From Oscillospiraceae bacterium (GTDB taxonomy: Bacteria > Bacillota > Clostridia > Oscillospirales > Oscillospiraceae), in contig JAFQCV010000006.1 of the NCBI GenBank assembly GCA_017416325.1, positions 198,844-262,843 of the forward strand: a stretch of 64,000 nucleotides of DNA, read 5' to 3'. Position 1 is the stretch's first letter. Every line of letters begins with the position of its first letter. The notes below the pieces were generated by a model. It had not been told where the DNA came from. It saw only the letters and a program-made list of their open reading frames with translations, and searched no databases. Made by a program: the position numbers and the translations under genes. Positions 19,614 through 27,343 of the stretch are shown in pieces.

Positions 19614-19688
19614 GAATCTCTGCAGCAGCTGCGTGAAAAACTGAATCAAAAAAATGTTTACTGCATGAATCCTGCTTTTGATATGTAA
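19614..19688 (+). pseudogene. cotJC: Detached 3' end of cotJC
   Basis: The frame starts at the shared GAGG and reads ESLQQLREKLNQ, KNVYCMNPAFDM, stop. KN-x-Y-x-x-NPAFD is the conserved CotJC C terminus. An in-frame TGA lies immediately upstream (19608-19610), so it cannot be expressed from here. Joined to codon 175 of the 5' part it gives 199 residues without frameshift, close to the 189 of B. subtilis CotJC. Confidence 0.9.
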
Positions 19689-19694
19689 TAAGTT

Positions 19695-19721
19695 AGGGAC
19701 ACAGGTTTTACCTGTGTCCCT
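19695..19721. terminator. Bidirectional terminator after cotJC
   Basis: AGGGACACAGG-tttta-CCTGTGTCCCT, a perfect 11-bp stem 6 bp past the cotJC stop and 12 bp past the convergent flavin-reductase stop. It serves both and marks the native end of the cotJ operon. Confidence 0.7.
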
Positions 19722-19733
19722 ACGGTTCATGAT

Positions 19734-20270
19734 TTAATCGACTAAATAAGCATTTACAATTTCCGCATAGTAAGCCGTATGGAGGTCACGTTCTTCGCCG
19801 GAAGCTAATTGTGTATTTACCTTGGGATAATACCGTTCAATTGCGGAAGCAGGAATTTCAGACGGATCTTGCGTCTGCCGATACATAACTTTACACTCCA
19901 ATGTCAATGGTAGCTGAAGAATTCCCGGGACGGATATCACTTCAGATTCTACCAAATCCAAATTTAGTGCCCGAATTTTATCCACTTCCCTGCCGGACTT
20001 TGTCCCGCAGACGCTAAGGATTTTACTGTCAATATCAGAAACAGGGACATTAACCGTAAACTCACCGGTTGCATCCAGATATTCTTTGGTATAACGGCTC
20101 TCCCGAACCAAGGCAATAAATATCGGTTTTCCCCACTCTATGCCTAACATTCCCCAACCAATGGTCATTGTGTTTACAGCATCTCCAAGTTTTGTTGTCA
20201 ACAGAACACCCTTTTTCATCGCTTTGCAAATTGTTCCGGCATAATCAAAGACATTTACGTTTTTTCTCAC
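19734..20270 (-). CDS. Flavin reductase-like FMN-binding protein
   Basis: This 178-residue protein is of the flavin_Reduct (DIM6/NTAB) split-barrel family: GVLLTTKLGDAVNTMTIGWGML, FIALVRESRYTKEYLDATG, and EFTVNVP are typical. Such proteins bind FMN and reduce flavins or act as small flavoproteins in anaerobes; the substrate is unknown. The GTG at 20270 has GGGAGG 7 nt upstream; longer readings lack a ribosome site. It is divergent from the hydrolase gene. Confidence 0.85.
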   Translation of the reverse strand: MRKNVNVFDYAGTICKAMKKGVLLTTKLGDAVNTMTIGWGMLGIEWGKPIFIALVRESRYTKEYLDATGEFTVNVPVSDIDSKILSVCGTKSGREVDKIRALNLDLVESEVISVPGILQLPLTLECKVMYRQTQDPSEIPASAIERYYPKVNTQLASGEERDLHTAYYAEIVNAYLVD

Positions 20271-20415
20271 AATAAAACCTCCCACTTTTTTTATAATAAT
20301 ATCATGTAAATTTAACGGATGCAATAAAAATACGGATTATTCACGTAAAACTGAATGGAACGCAGCATCACACTGGCATACTATATGCGTAAACGCTGCA
20401 TTGGAGGTAAAATAC

Positions 20416-21399
20416 ATGCTGATTGCAGGAATCCTTTTGGCAATTACAGTTATTACGCTGTCAATTGCTCACTACACGTATCGAACTTGCTTTTATTCAC
20501 CCCAAGACCGAATGGAAGATCCCTATTCCACTCTTGAGGGTGAACAATATGACCAGGTAAGCGATTTGATCCGTAAATGTACTGCGATTACGGAAAAAAT
20601 GCCGTTTTGCTGGGTGAAAATTACTTCGTTCGATCACATAAATCTATACGGACGATACTATCATAAGGTCGACGGTGCGCCTCTTATCATTCTGTTTCAC
20701 GGTTATCGCAGCTGCGCTTTACGGGATTGTTCCGGAGGCTTTGTATTGGCACATAGGTTCGGCTTCAATGTGCTGGCAGTAGATCAACGTGCCCACGGAC
20801 GCAGTGGCGGTACAACGATCACCTTTGGAATTCTCGAGCGCTACGACTGTCTCTATTGGGCGAAGTACGCCGCACAGCATCTATGTAATGGTGCTCCTAT
20901 TCTCTTGTCCGGTCTTTCTATGGGCGCTGCTACAGTATTGATGGCCGCAGAACTTCCTCTGCCAAAAGAAGTCGTAGGTATTCTTGCTGATTGTCCATAT
21001 TCTTCCCCCAAGGATATCATCAAAAAAGTTTGTAAGGATAGAAAAATTCCTCCAATTCTTGCCTACCCATTCGTTTTCCTTGGTGCCAGATTGTTTGGAC
21101 ACTTTGATCTTAATGCATCATCCGCCGTGAAATCAATTCCTCACGCGAAGGTGCCGATCCTTCTGTATCATGGAGAAGACGATCGTTTTGTGCCCTGTGA
21201 AATGAGCCAATTGATTTACACCGCAAACACCAAAAACTGCTTTTTGCACACATTCCCTGTTGCAGGACATGGGTTATGCTATATGGCAGATCCACTTCGT
21301 TACGAAAAGGTGACCTACGACTTTTTAAAAGATATTCCGGAGCTTGCTAACCGGCTCAAAAACGATCGTGACTTTTTCTTTGACAATTCTTTGCGGTAG
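20416..21399 (+). CDS. Membrane-anchored alpha/beta hydrolase
   Basis: This 327-residue protein has an N-terminal helix (about 2-22) that anchors or exports it, then an alpha/beta-hydrolase fold: oxyanion region LFHGYRSC, DQRAHGRSGG, nucleophile elbow GLSMGAA, acid in YHGEDDRFVP, and catalytic H in VAGHGLCY. Similar proteins are annotated as serine aminopeptidase-like or lysophospholipase-like hydrolases; the substrate is unknown. The ATG at 20416 follows TGGAGG; the reading from 20401 would start inside that site. Confidence 0.85.
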   Translation: MLIAGILLAITVITLSIAHYTYRTCFYSPQDRMEDPYSTLEGEQYDQVSDLIRKCTAITEKMPFCWVKITSFDHINLYGRYYHKVDGAPLIILFHGYRSCALRDCSGGFVLAHRFGFNVLAVDQRAHGRSGGTTITFGILERYDCLYWAKYAAQHLCNGAPILLSGLSMGAATVLMAAELPLPKEVVGILADCPYSSPKDIIKKVCKDRKIPPILAYPFVFLGARLFGHFDLNASSAVKSIPHAKVPILLYHGEDDRFVPCEMSQLIYTANTKNCFLHTFPVAGHGLCYMADPLRYEKVTYDFLKDIPELANRLKNDRDFFFDNSLR

Positions 21400-21408
21400 T
21401 GGTAAAAT
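21380..21408 (+). promoter_or_regulatory. Promoter of the cytidylate kinase-like gene
   Basis: TTGACA (21380-21385), 17-bp spacer, TAAAAT (21403-21408). The -35 lies within the last codons of the hydrolase gene. Confidence 0.65.
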
Positions 21409-21439
21409 AATAATAGAATAAAATATGGGAGGTATCGAT

Positions 21440-22048
21440 ATGAAGAAAACAATCGTTACAATCAGCCGGCAATTTGGCAGTGGTGGCCGTACCGTTGGAC
21501 ATTTGGTGGCCCAGGCACTGGACATTCCCTTCTATGATAAAGAGCTTGTCGAACAGATTGCTCTGGAATCCGGCTTTGCTCCCAAATTTGTGGAGGAGCA
21601 CGGCGAACATTCTCCCGGCAAAACCCTTTTCTCCTACGCGTTTGCTCCTCAGGGCGTTCCCGGTGTAATGAACGGCATGTCAACGGCTGACTTCTTGTGG
21701 CATATCCAATGCGGAACAATTCTGCAATTAGCAGAGCAAGGCCCTTGTGTAATTGTAGGCCGAAATGCCGACTATATTTTGAAGGATCGGGAGGATGTAT
21801 TGCATACATACATCCATGCAGATCTGGATTTCCGTGCAGACCGTATTGTCCGTCTATACGGAGAGTCCGAGAAGAGTCCCATCGCCCGTTTACAGGAAAA
21901 GGACAAGCGGCGTAAGGTTAACTATCAACACTATACCGGACGCACTTGGGGCGACGCTGATAACTATGACATCAGCCTGAATACTGCCGTAGTCGGTGTA
22001 GAAGCTGCTGCAAAGATCATTGTAGATCTTGTTAAAAATTTAGAGTAA
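21440..22048 (+). CDS. Cytidylate kinase-like protein
   Basis: This 202-residue protein has a P-loop variant ISRQFGSGGRTVG at the N terminus (about 8-20), followed by FYDKELVEQIA and VGRNADYIL, the pattern of the cytidylate kinase-like family common in clostridia. It likely phosphorylates a nucleoside monophosphate or related molecule, but the substrate is not established and the protein is distinct from Cmk. The ATG at 21440 has GGGAGG 7 nt before it. A terminator follows. Confidence 0.8.
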   Translation: MKKTIVTISRQFGSGGRTVGHLVAQALDIPFYDKELVEQIALESGFAPKFVEEHGEHSPGKTLFSYAFAPQGVPGVMNGMSTADFLWHIQCGTILQLAEQGPCVIVGRNADYILKDREDVLHTYIHADLDFRADRIVRLYGESEKSPIARLQEKDKRRKVNYQHYTGRTWGDADNYDISLNTAVVGVEAAAKIIVDLVKNLE

Positions 22049-22054
22049 GCAACA

Positions 22055-22082
22055 ACACACCTCGGATTTTCCGAGGTGTGTT
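22055..22082 (+). terminator. Terminator after the kinase gene
   Basis: ACACACCTCGGA-ttt-TCCGAGGTGTGT followed by TTCCTT. It lies 7 bp past the stop and also faces the end of the convergent membrane-protein gene at 22091. Confidence 0.7.
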
Positions 22083-22090
22083 TCCTTATG

Positions 22091-22627
22091 CTAAATATCA
22101 CTGGGTTTCAGGGATACGGTAAAGCAAAATAAACCCATCAAGATGGAGATATCCGAAATGATCGCCCCCCATGCCACACCGCAAATCGCGCAGAAAAAAA
22201 GACGAAATACGCAAACAAGGATTAATGCAGAACTGCTGATACTGCGAAATGGAATATAGCCGCCAATAGTTGCCAACAGCAAGAAGCCCAAAAGCAGCAT
22301 TGTCAGTAAAGATATCACGATCAGCATTATCTTTCCATCCACAATATCCCCAATAAGCATCGTCAAGCATATGGCTGCCGCCAAAATACCATAGATACCC
22401 GGAGAACGCAAGCAAACTAATTTTACAAGAACTGCAAAACTTCCGCACAGCAGTATCGGTAAAATGATCCCAAAAATCCATTTTCCCACATTCCATCCGG
22501 AAAAATCACAGGGGCCAAAATAATGCAAGCACCGAACAAAAACGGCAAATCCTAAAAGAACACCGCACCATGTGATACCTTTGCTGCGAAACGGGACCTT
22601 GTATGTTACAGCTTTTTGAAGTTCCAT
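22091..22627 (-). CDS. Multi-pass membrane protein of unknown function
   Basis: This 178-residue protein has about five to six hydrophobic helices (for example GVLLGFAVFVRCL, IFGIILPILLCGSFAVLV, LIVISLLTMLLLGFLLL) and short loops. There is no signal peptide or recognised domain. GGGGAG precedes the ATG. It lies downstream of the DUF4317 gene on the same strand with a 35-bp gap, so the two may be co-transcribed. Confidence 0.7.
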   Translation of the reverse strand: MELQKAVTYKVPFRSKGITWCGVLLGFAVFVRCLHYFGPCDFSGWNVGKWIFGIILPILLCGSFAVLVKLVCLRSPGIYGILAAAICLTMLIGDIVDGKIMLIVISLLTMLLLGFLLLATIGGYIPFRSISSSALILVCVFRLFFCAICGVAWGAIISDISILMGLFCFTVSLKPSDI

Positions 22628-22662
22628 AGAAACACTCCCCTTTTATAGGTTCCTATCAAAAA

Positions 22663-23814
22663 TTAAACAGGCGAAGTTTCCCGATCCTGAATGTGGATAC
22701 TGACACCATTAACTTCCACATTTTCTTCGGCGCAAATCAGGATATATTTCACGCCGCCAATTATGCGTGTCTCAATCAAGTCTGTGCGATCCGGGGAAAC
22801 CTTAATAGACACATCCGGCATACTCACTTCAAATTTCCGATTGTCCACAATGTTCCTGGGATGCAATTCTGCCTCGAATCCAAATTCTTCATCATAATCC
22901 ACAGAAAACTTCGCAAGTCGTTCTTCCGAAACACCGCAGGAAGCCAGGGCGTCCTTAACATCCGCTTTATTGATCAGCAATGGATCGGGTATTTTGCTCT
23001 CCTTATGCATTTCAATACGCTGACAGATCTGCTCGTGAACCGTCTGGATCACATCCATGCTGCACTGGTCATCTAAGGAGCGTCCCAGGAGCGCTTCAAA
23101 GGATTTTTTCTGCTGCGCAGCTGGCTTGGGTATAGATGTGCAAAACACAGTATCTACAAAGGATTCGTGGTTTTCTTTCGGACTACGGGTGTAGTAAAGG
23201 GCGTTATAAATATTGGTTGCGCGATTGTCGAACGCCGGGAACAGGAAGCCAAGTTCCGGAGCAGACACCGTATTGGTAATACCACCGTCTTGGAACAGCT
23301 TTTCTTCCGGTACATAGTGAAGTGTTGCTTTTGTCTGTTTTACAGGGCAAATCGCGCATAGGAGGAATCGATATGTCTCATCCCCTCTTGCGTTATCCGT
23401 CTGGTCATCTTTGCTTTTAAATGGCACATCATAAGCATCGCAGCCCAAAAGAATCAGATAGCTTTCCGTAAGCGGAACGGACTCAATCACCTTTTGATAG
23501 AATGTGTGTCGCACAGACTCATCATTTAGCTCTGTTTGGCGTAGCTCCATCAAAAGTTTATGTTCGGGACTATTGGCGACCTGGGAAGTTTTAAATGTAA
23601 TATCAATTAAATTTTTGCCGATTGAACCGGAAAGGGACCGTTTCAGTAAGGTGAAGTATTTTTCACCCTCATTTTCAGACATCATACCCGTACTACGGCG
23701 AAACTCCGACACGATTTCTTTATTATCATTTACATAGCAACCGAAAATCGCAGGCATGTTGCTGCGGTCACGGCGAATGTGGCGGCGAATCTCGCCGACT
23801 TCCTTAATGTTCAT
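22663..23814 (-). CDS. DUF4317 family protein
   Basis: This 383-residue cytoplasmic protein has the family's N-terminal signature EVGEIRRHIRRDRSNM and a conserved region GCYVNDNKEIVSEFRRS. DUF4317 proteins are common in Lachnospiraceae and Oscillospiraceae and have no known function. It has no membrane segment and appears full length. GAGGAG precedes the ATG. Nothing nearby reveals its job. Confidence 0.85.
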   Translation of the reverse strand: MNIKEVGEIRRHIRRDRSNMPAIFGCYVNDNKEIVSEFRRSTGMMSENEGEKYFTLLKRSLSGSIGKNLIDITFKTSQVANSPEHKLLMELRQTELNDESVRHTFYQKVIESVPLTESYLILLGCDAYDVPFKSKDDQTDNARGDETYRFLLCAICPVKQTKATLHYVPEEKLFQDGGITNTVSAPELGFLFPAFDNRATNIYNALYYTRSPKENHESFVDTVFCTSIPKPAAQQKKSFEALLGRSLDDQCSMDVIQTVHEQICQRIEMHKESKIPDPLLINKADVKDALASCGVSEERLAKFSVDYDEEFGFEAELHPRNIVDNRKFEVSMPDVSIKVSPDRTDLIETRIIGGVKYILICAEENVEVNGVSIHIQDRETSPV

Positions 23815-23921
23815 AATTTCTCCTCATTTTCAGCATAGTCATCTTACTTGGTCGCTTCATTATACCACAGCTCTGCTTCTCTTTCCAGTATGTATTTTCA
23901 AATTTTCAGGCGAAATAGCTA

Positions 23922-23950
23922 TTTACTTTTTTAATTGTTACCGTTAAAAT
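23922..23950 (+). promoter_or_regulatory. Promoter of the phosphofructokinase gene
   Basis: TTTACT (23922-23927), 17-bp spacer, TAAAAT (23945-23950), 31 bp before the start codon. Confidence 0.6.
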
Positions 23951-23981
23951 GTAAGCATACAATGCATTGGAGGAGCACATA

Positions 23982-24953
23982 ATGAGTATAAAAAGAATCG
24001 GAGTTCTGACTAGTGGCGGAGATGCGCCTGGCATGAACGCCTGTGTTCGCGCGGTTGTCCGTACAGCCATGTACCATAATGTGGAATGTTACGGTATTCG
24101 CCGGGGTTATAACGGTTTGATTACTGGCGATGTTATTAAGTTGGATGAAAAAAGTGTCGCTCACACCATAAACCGCGGCGGTACGATTCTGTATACCGCC
24201 AGAAGCAAGGAGTTTATGACCGAAGAAGGACAGCGAAAGGCTGTTTCCACATGTAAATTCCTCGGATTAGACGGCATTATCGCTATCGGCGGCGACGGAA
24301 CCTTCCGCGGTGCGAGAGCTCTTTCCAAGCACGGAGTTAATGTTGTATGTATTCCTGCTACCATTGACAACGATATTTGCTGTACCAATTATAGTATCGG
24401 CTTTGACACCGCAGCCAACACAGCGATTGAATGTATTGATAAACTGCGTGATACCATGCAATCCCACGAGCGCTGCTCTGTTGTGGAAGTGATGGGCAGA
24501 AACGCGGGGTATCTTGCTATGTACGTAGGACTGGCTGTGGGCGCGACGGCAGTGCTGGTCCCTGAAGAATCCATTGATTTTGAACGGGATGTGATCGAAA
24601 AAATTCGTCGCGCCCGGTTTAACGGGTTTACACACTACATGATAGTGGTGGCTGAAGGCGCCGGCTCCGCTGCCGATATCGCCGCCAAAATTAAGGAAGC
24701 CATCGACCTTGACCCGCGCGTCACTGTTTTGGGACATATCCAGCGCGGTGGCTCCCCTACCGGTCGTGACCGTGTTAACGCTACAAAAATGGGTTATCTT
24801 GCTGTGGAGCTTCTCCTGGAAGGAAGAACAAACCGTATCGTATGCACAAACGAGGGCAGCTTCACCGATGTAGAGATCGATACCGGCCTTTCTATGGAAA
24901 GAAGTATTCAAAATATGGAAGTCAACGTGCTGACAGCGATGACCGGAAATTAA
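23982..24953 (+). CDS. pfkA: ATP-dependent 6-phosphofructokinase
   Basis: This 323-residue enzyme converts fructose 6-phosphate and ATP to fructose 1,6-bisphosphate, the committed step of glycolysis. Motifs: GVLTSGGDAPGMN (nucleotide loop, residues 7-19), IGGDGTFRGA (ATP site, G-G-D-G), PATIDNDI (catalytic D127 region), and EVMGRNAGYLA (sugar-phosphate site). G after GGDG favours ATP over pyrophosphate as donor. The ATG at 23982 has GGAGG upstream. Full length, single gene with its own promoter and terminator. Confidence 0.97.
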   Translation: MSIKRIGVLTSGGDAPGMNACVRAVVRTAMYHNVECYGIRRGYNGLITGDVIKLDEKSVAHTINRGGTILYTARSKEFMTEEGQRKAVSTCKFLGLDGIIAIGGDGTFRGARALSKHGVNVVCIPATIDNDICCTNYSIGFDTAANTAIECIDKLRDTMQSHERCSVVEVMGRNAGYLAMYVGLAVGATAVLVPEESIDFERDVIEKIRRARFNGFTHYMIVVAEGAGSAADIAAKIKEAIDLDPRVTVLGHIQRGGSPTGRDRVNATKMGYLAVELLLEGRTNRIVCTNEGSFTDVEIDTGLSMERSIQNMEVNVLTAMTGN

Positions 24954-24958
24954 AAAGC

Positions 24959-24989
24959 ACTCCCCGCGGACGATTGCCCACGGGGAGTT
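24959..24989 (+). terminator. Terminator after pfkA
   Basis: CACTCCCCGCGG-acgattg-CCCACGGGGAGT followed by TATTTAT, 5 bp past the stop. Confidence 0.7.
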
Positions 24990-24996
24990 ATTTATA

Positions 24997-25025
24997 GGCT
25001 TGTTTCTTTTTTAGAGACAAGCCTA
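24997..25025 (-). terminator. Terminator after the XerD gene
   Basis: AGGCTTGTTTC-ttttttag-AGACAAGCCT lies right next to the xerD stop; the stem reads out on the minus strand into TATAAATAAC. It is convergent with the pfkA terminator. Confidence 0.55.
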
Positions 25026-25026
25026 T

Positions 25027-25911
25027 TTATGCTTTTGGATGGCATTTTTCATAAACAGACTTCAGCTTTTGATTCACCATATGGGTATACATCTGTGTAG
25101 AGGAAATATCGCTATGACCCATCAGTTCCTGCAAAGAGCCAAGGTCTGCGCCATTTTCCAATAAATGCACCGCAAAGCTATGGCGTAATGTATGCGGTGT
25201 TATGTCCTTTTCGATATGTGCCATTGCCTGATAATGCTTCAAAATCTTCCAGAAGCCTTGGCGACTCATCCGAACACCACCAACATTCACAAACAGCGCA
25301 TTCTCATTGGCATTGGCCACCATAGTGCTGCGAATATCCTTGAGATAAGCACGCAGCGCCTTAAGCGCGCCGGGATACAGCGGAATTGCACGGGTCTTCT
25401 TAGCGCCGACACACTTAATGATTCCCAGCTCCAGATTAACATCTTCCACATTCAGATCAATAAGTTCTGTGACACGGATGCCGGTAGCATACATCACTTC
25501 CAGCATCGCCTTGTCCCGGAAACCCTTGGCATCTACGCAAACAGGCTGCGCAAGCAGCAGTTCGATCTCGCGGCCTGTGAGAATCTGAGGAATTTTCTTT
25601 TCTCCCCGATCTACACGGATATCAGTCACCGGTGTCTTTTCCAGAAAACCAGAAGAAACAACATAAGAATAAAAATTCTTCAAGCTAGCCAAGCTTCTGG
25701 AAACAGTAGCGGCAGAACGTCCCTCCTGCTCCAAGTTATGCAGGTAGTCGCTGATATTCACTTGTGTAGCATCCACAACCTCGACACCCATATTCATGCG
25801 CAGCCAATCCGAATACTGCCGGATATCACGCATATAGGATGCAATTGTGTTGGCAGATGCCTGTTTTACCTTGGACAGGTAATTTTCATAAGCACCTATC
25901 AAGTCCAGCAT
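25027..25911 (-). CDS. xerD: Tyrosine recombinase XerD
   Basis: This 294-residue protein is the standard XerD length. The N-terminal SAM-like core-binding domain (1-100) precedes the catalytic domain with R in YATGIRVTELIDLN, K in CVGAKKTRAIPL, HxxR in PHTLRHSFAVHLL, and H/Y in LMGHSDISSTQMYTH. With XerC it resolves chromosome dimers at dif. The ATG at 25911 has GAAGAAGG before it; the reading from 25977 adds a poorly conserved extension. It is followed upstream by a membrane gene, recalling the spoIIM-xerD pairing of Bacillus. Confidence 0.9.
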   Translation of the reverse strand: MLDLIGAYENYLSKVKQASANTIASYMRDIRQYSDWLRMNMGVEVVDATQVNISDYLHNLEQEGRSAATVSRSLASLKNFYSYVVSSGFLEKTPVTDIRVDRGEKKIPQILTGREIELLLAQPVCVDAKGFRDKAMLEVMYATGIRVTELIDLNVEDVNLELGIIKCVGAKKTRAIPLYPGALKALRAYLKDIRSTMVANANENALFVNVGGVRMSRQGFWKILKHYQAMAHIEKDITPHTLRHSFAVHLLENGADLGSLQELMGHSDISSTQMYTHMVNQKLKSVYEKCHPKA

Positions 25912-25934
25912 GAAACAGCGTACCTTCTTCTTTC

Positions 25935-26465
25935 CTAAATATCTATGAGCTTCACCAAATACGGTGATATAACACAAAAATCAAACATTCCTATAATCGT
26001 CACAACTACGCAGCAAACCAAAAAATCAGATTGCGTATTCAAATTCCGACCTGTTATGTTTCGCATACAAAACCAGTAAAAAAACGGCATTGAACACAGA
26101 TCAGAAAACTGTAACAGCAGGCGAACCAACCATGCAGCGGAGCGAAAGGCAACAAAAAGAGCACTTCCACAAGAAGCAAAAAGAAATGCCTTAGCAAAGC
26201 AGATCGGAATCAGCCACTGGGGATGTTTCAAATAAACCGCAAACGCAGATAACAGCAAAGGAACATAAAGAGCAAAGAACAGGCCCACGAGCGACATACG
26301 GCTTGATGCAGCTATACGCATCAAAAGAACATAAGAACGATCCGCACGGTATCCATATGCCGCCCCCAACAAAAGGCCCAATACCCAGCAGAACGGAAGT
26401 GCCCATGTAACACTTATACAACAAATACGCTTCAAGAATGTATGAAACAATTTTGATTGATTCAT
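25935..26465 (-). CDS. Multi-pass membrane protein upstream of xerD
   Basis: This 176-residue protein has about five hydrophobic helices, beginning WALPFCWVLGLLLGAAYGY and ending FCVISPYLVKLIDI. In Bacillus a sporulation membrane protein (SpoIIM) gene neighbours xerD, and the last helix here faintly recalls that family, but the similarity is too weak to name it. AAAGGAG precedes the ATG and xerD starts 24 bp after the stop, so they form an operon. Confidence 0.65.
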   Translation of the reverse strand: MNQSKLFHTFLKRICCISVTWALPFCWVLGLLLGAAYGYRADRSYVLLMRIAASSRMSLVGLFFALYVPLLLSAFAVYLKHPQWLIPICFAKAFLFASCGSALFVAFRSAAWLVRLLLQFSDLCSMPFFYWFCMRNITGRNLNTQSDFLVCCVVVTIIGMFDFCVISPYLVKLIDI

Positions 26466-26644
26466 AAATATCTCCTTTGCACAGTTGGTAGTTACAGAAA
26501 CTGAGAAAAGGAAATACAGTGTTCAAAAAGGGCGCAAAAATACACAAATAATCACTTTGCATGAACACTATACCCCAAAAACCTCATAAATGCAAGCATT
26601 TTTGTCTATTTTTACGATTTTTGTAAATAATGCCGATTTTTATG

Positions 26645-26817
26645 TTAACATCATTATGTTAACTGATTTTAATAGGAAAGCGAATATATTTACCATTTTT
26701 AACTTTATATCCACATATAGCGCACCGGAATCGCATGACGCACTAAATGTAGTTTTTGCAAGACATCTTGCATTTCATCCGCGGCAGGTAAATATTATTT
26801 ACCTGCCGCGCTTTTTT
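26645..26817 (+). ncRNA. Candidate small RNA in a 360-bp gap
   Basis: No gene fits in 26466-26824. TTAACA (26645-26650), 17 bp, TTTAAT (26668-26673) resembles a promoter, and a strong plus-strand terminator follows: CGCGGCAGGTAAAT/ATTTACCTGCCGCG (about 26780-26810) with CTTTTTTGT. A transcript of about 135 nt would contain a GCAAGACATCTTGC dyad. Neither flanking gene is on the plus strand, so the terminator needs another purpose. Confidence 0.45.
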
Positions 26818-26824
26818 GTACAAG

Positions 26825-27250
26825 TTAACAAAAGGCACGTTTTTTGATTTTATTTTTTCTTGATTTTTTCTCTCTTATTCCCAACAAAGCAGTCACACCG
26901 CTGCCGGCAATCACCAAAATCGCGGCGACCCCCATCCCCTGATACTGACCGCCAAAAAACAACGCCGTGATCGACAGCAGTACCAAATAATAGATTCCTC
27001 CGGTTATAAGGCAAACCTGTGTGCGAAGCCTGCCTATTTTCGCAGATGCAGTCCAGGACCCCAGTATTGCGGATAATAGTAACGCAACCATCGCGCCATA
27101 CCCTACCGCACTTTCGCCCATTTTTTCAGCAGTGATCAACCACGCAAGAATTACGGTAGCAATTAGCGTCACACCTACGCATACCAGAACGCCGATCAAA
27201 ATCCCCACGGATACTCCAGACGATCTACCGGTTGGCATTTTAATTTTCAT
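26825..27250 (-). CDS. TIGR04086-type membrane protein
   Basis: This 141-residue protein has four helices and a strongly basic tail (REKKSRKNKIKKRA). The layout and the GILIGVLVCVGVTLI, GSWTASAKIGRLR motifs resemble the clostridial TIGR04086 family of unknown function. GGGGAGAG precedes the ATG. It stands alone between two terminators. Confidence 0.65.
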   Translation of the reverse strand: MKIKMPTGRSSGVSVGILIGVLVCVGVTLIATVILAWLITAEKMGESAVGYGAMVALLLSAILGSWTASAKIGRLRTQVCLITGGIYYLVLLSITALFFGGQYQGMGVAAILVIAGSGVTALLGIREKKSRKNKIKKRAFC

Positions 27251-27299
27251 TACATCGCTCTCCCCTTTCGGTACAAGCTATTCTTAAATTTAAGCAAAA

Positions 27300-27330
27300 A
27301 GAACCGGGACAGAGCAATCTGTCCCGGTTT
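27300..27330 (-). terminator. Terminator after the phosphoglucomutase gene
   Basis: AACCGGGACAGA-gcaa-TCTGTCCCGGTT; on the minus strand CTTTTTGC follows. It lies 14 bp past the stop. Confidence 0.8.
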
Positions 27331-27343
27331 GACGGAAGAATCA

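Larger units (their letters stand above)
15109..19614. mobile_element. Serine-recombinase island inserted in cotJC, about 4.5 kb
   Basis: The island runs between two copies of GAGG (15109-15112 and 19611-19614) that split cotJC. Its right end is the large serine recombinase gene, 30 bp from the junction. The cargo is an HTH regulator, an AAA ATPase and a nuclease-like protein. Removing one GAGG-bounded unit rebuilds cotJC in frame and restores a dyad AGAGATTC-GGTGAG-GAATCTCT, a typical serine-integrase attB shape. Confidence 0.88.

Noticed and set aside
15109..19614. The cotJC interruption as a simple sequencing chimera
   Set aside because: The break coincides with a shared GAGG, the restored dyad and a serine recombinase at the expected end, which a chimera would not produce.
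25027..26465. Naming the membrane gene upstream of xerD spoIIM
   Set aside because: Position suggests it, but the sequence has no clear SpoIIM signature and is shorter than the family.
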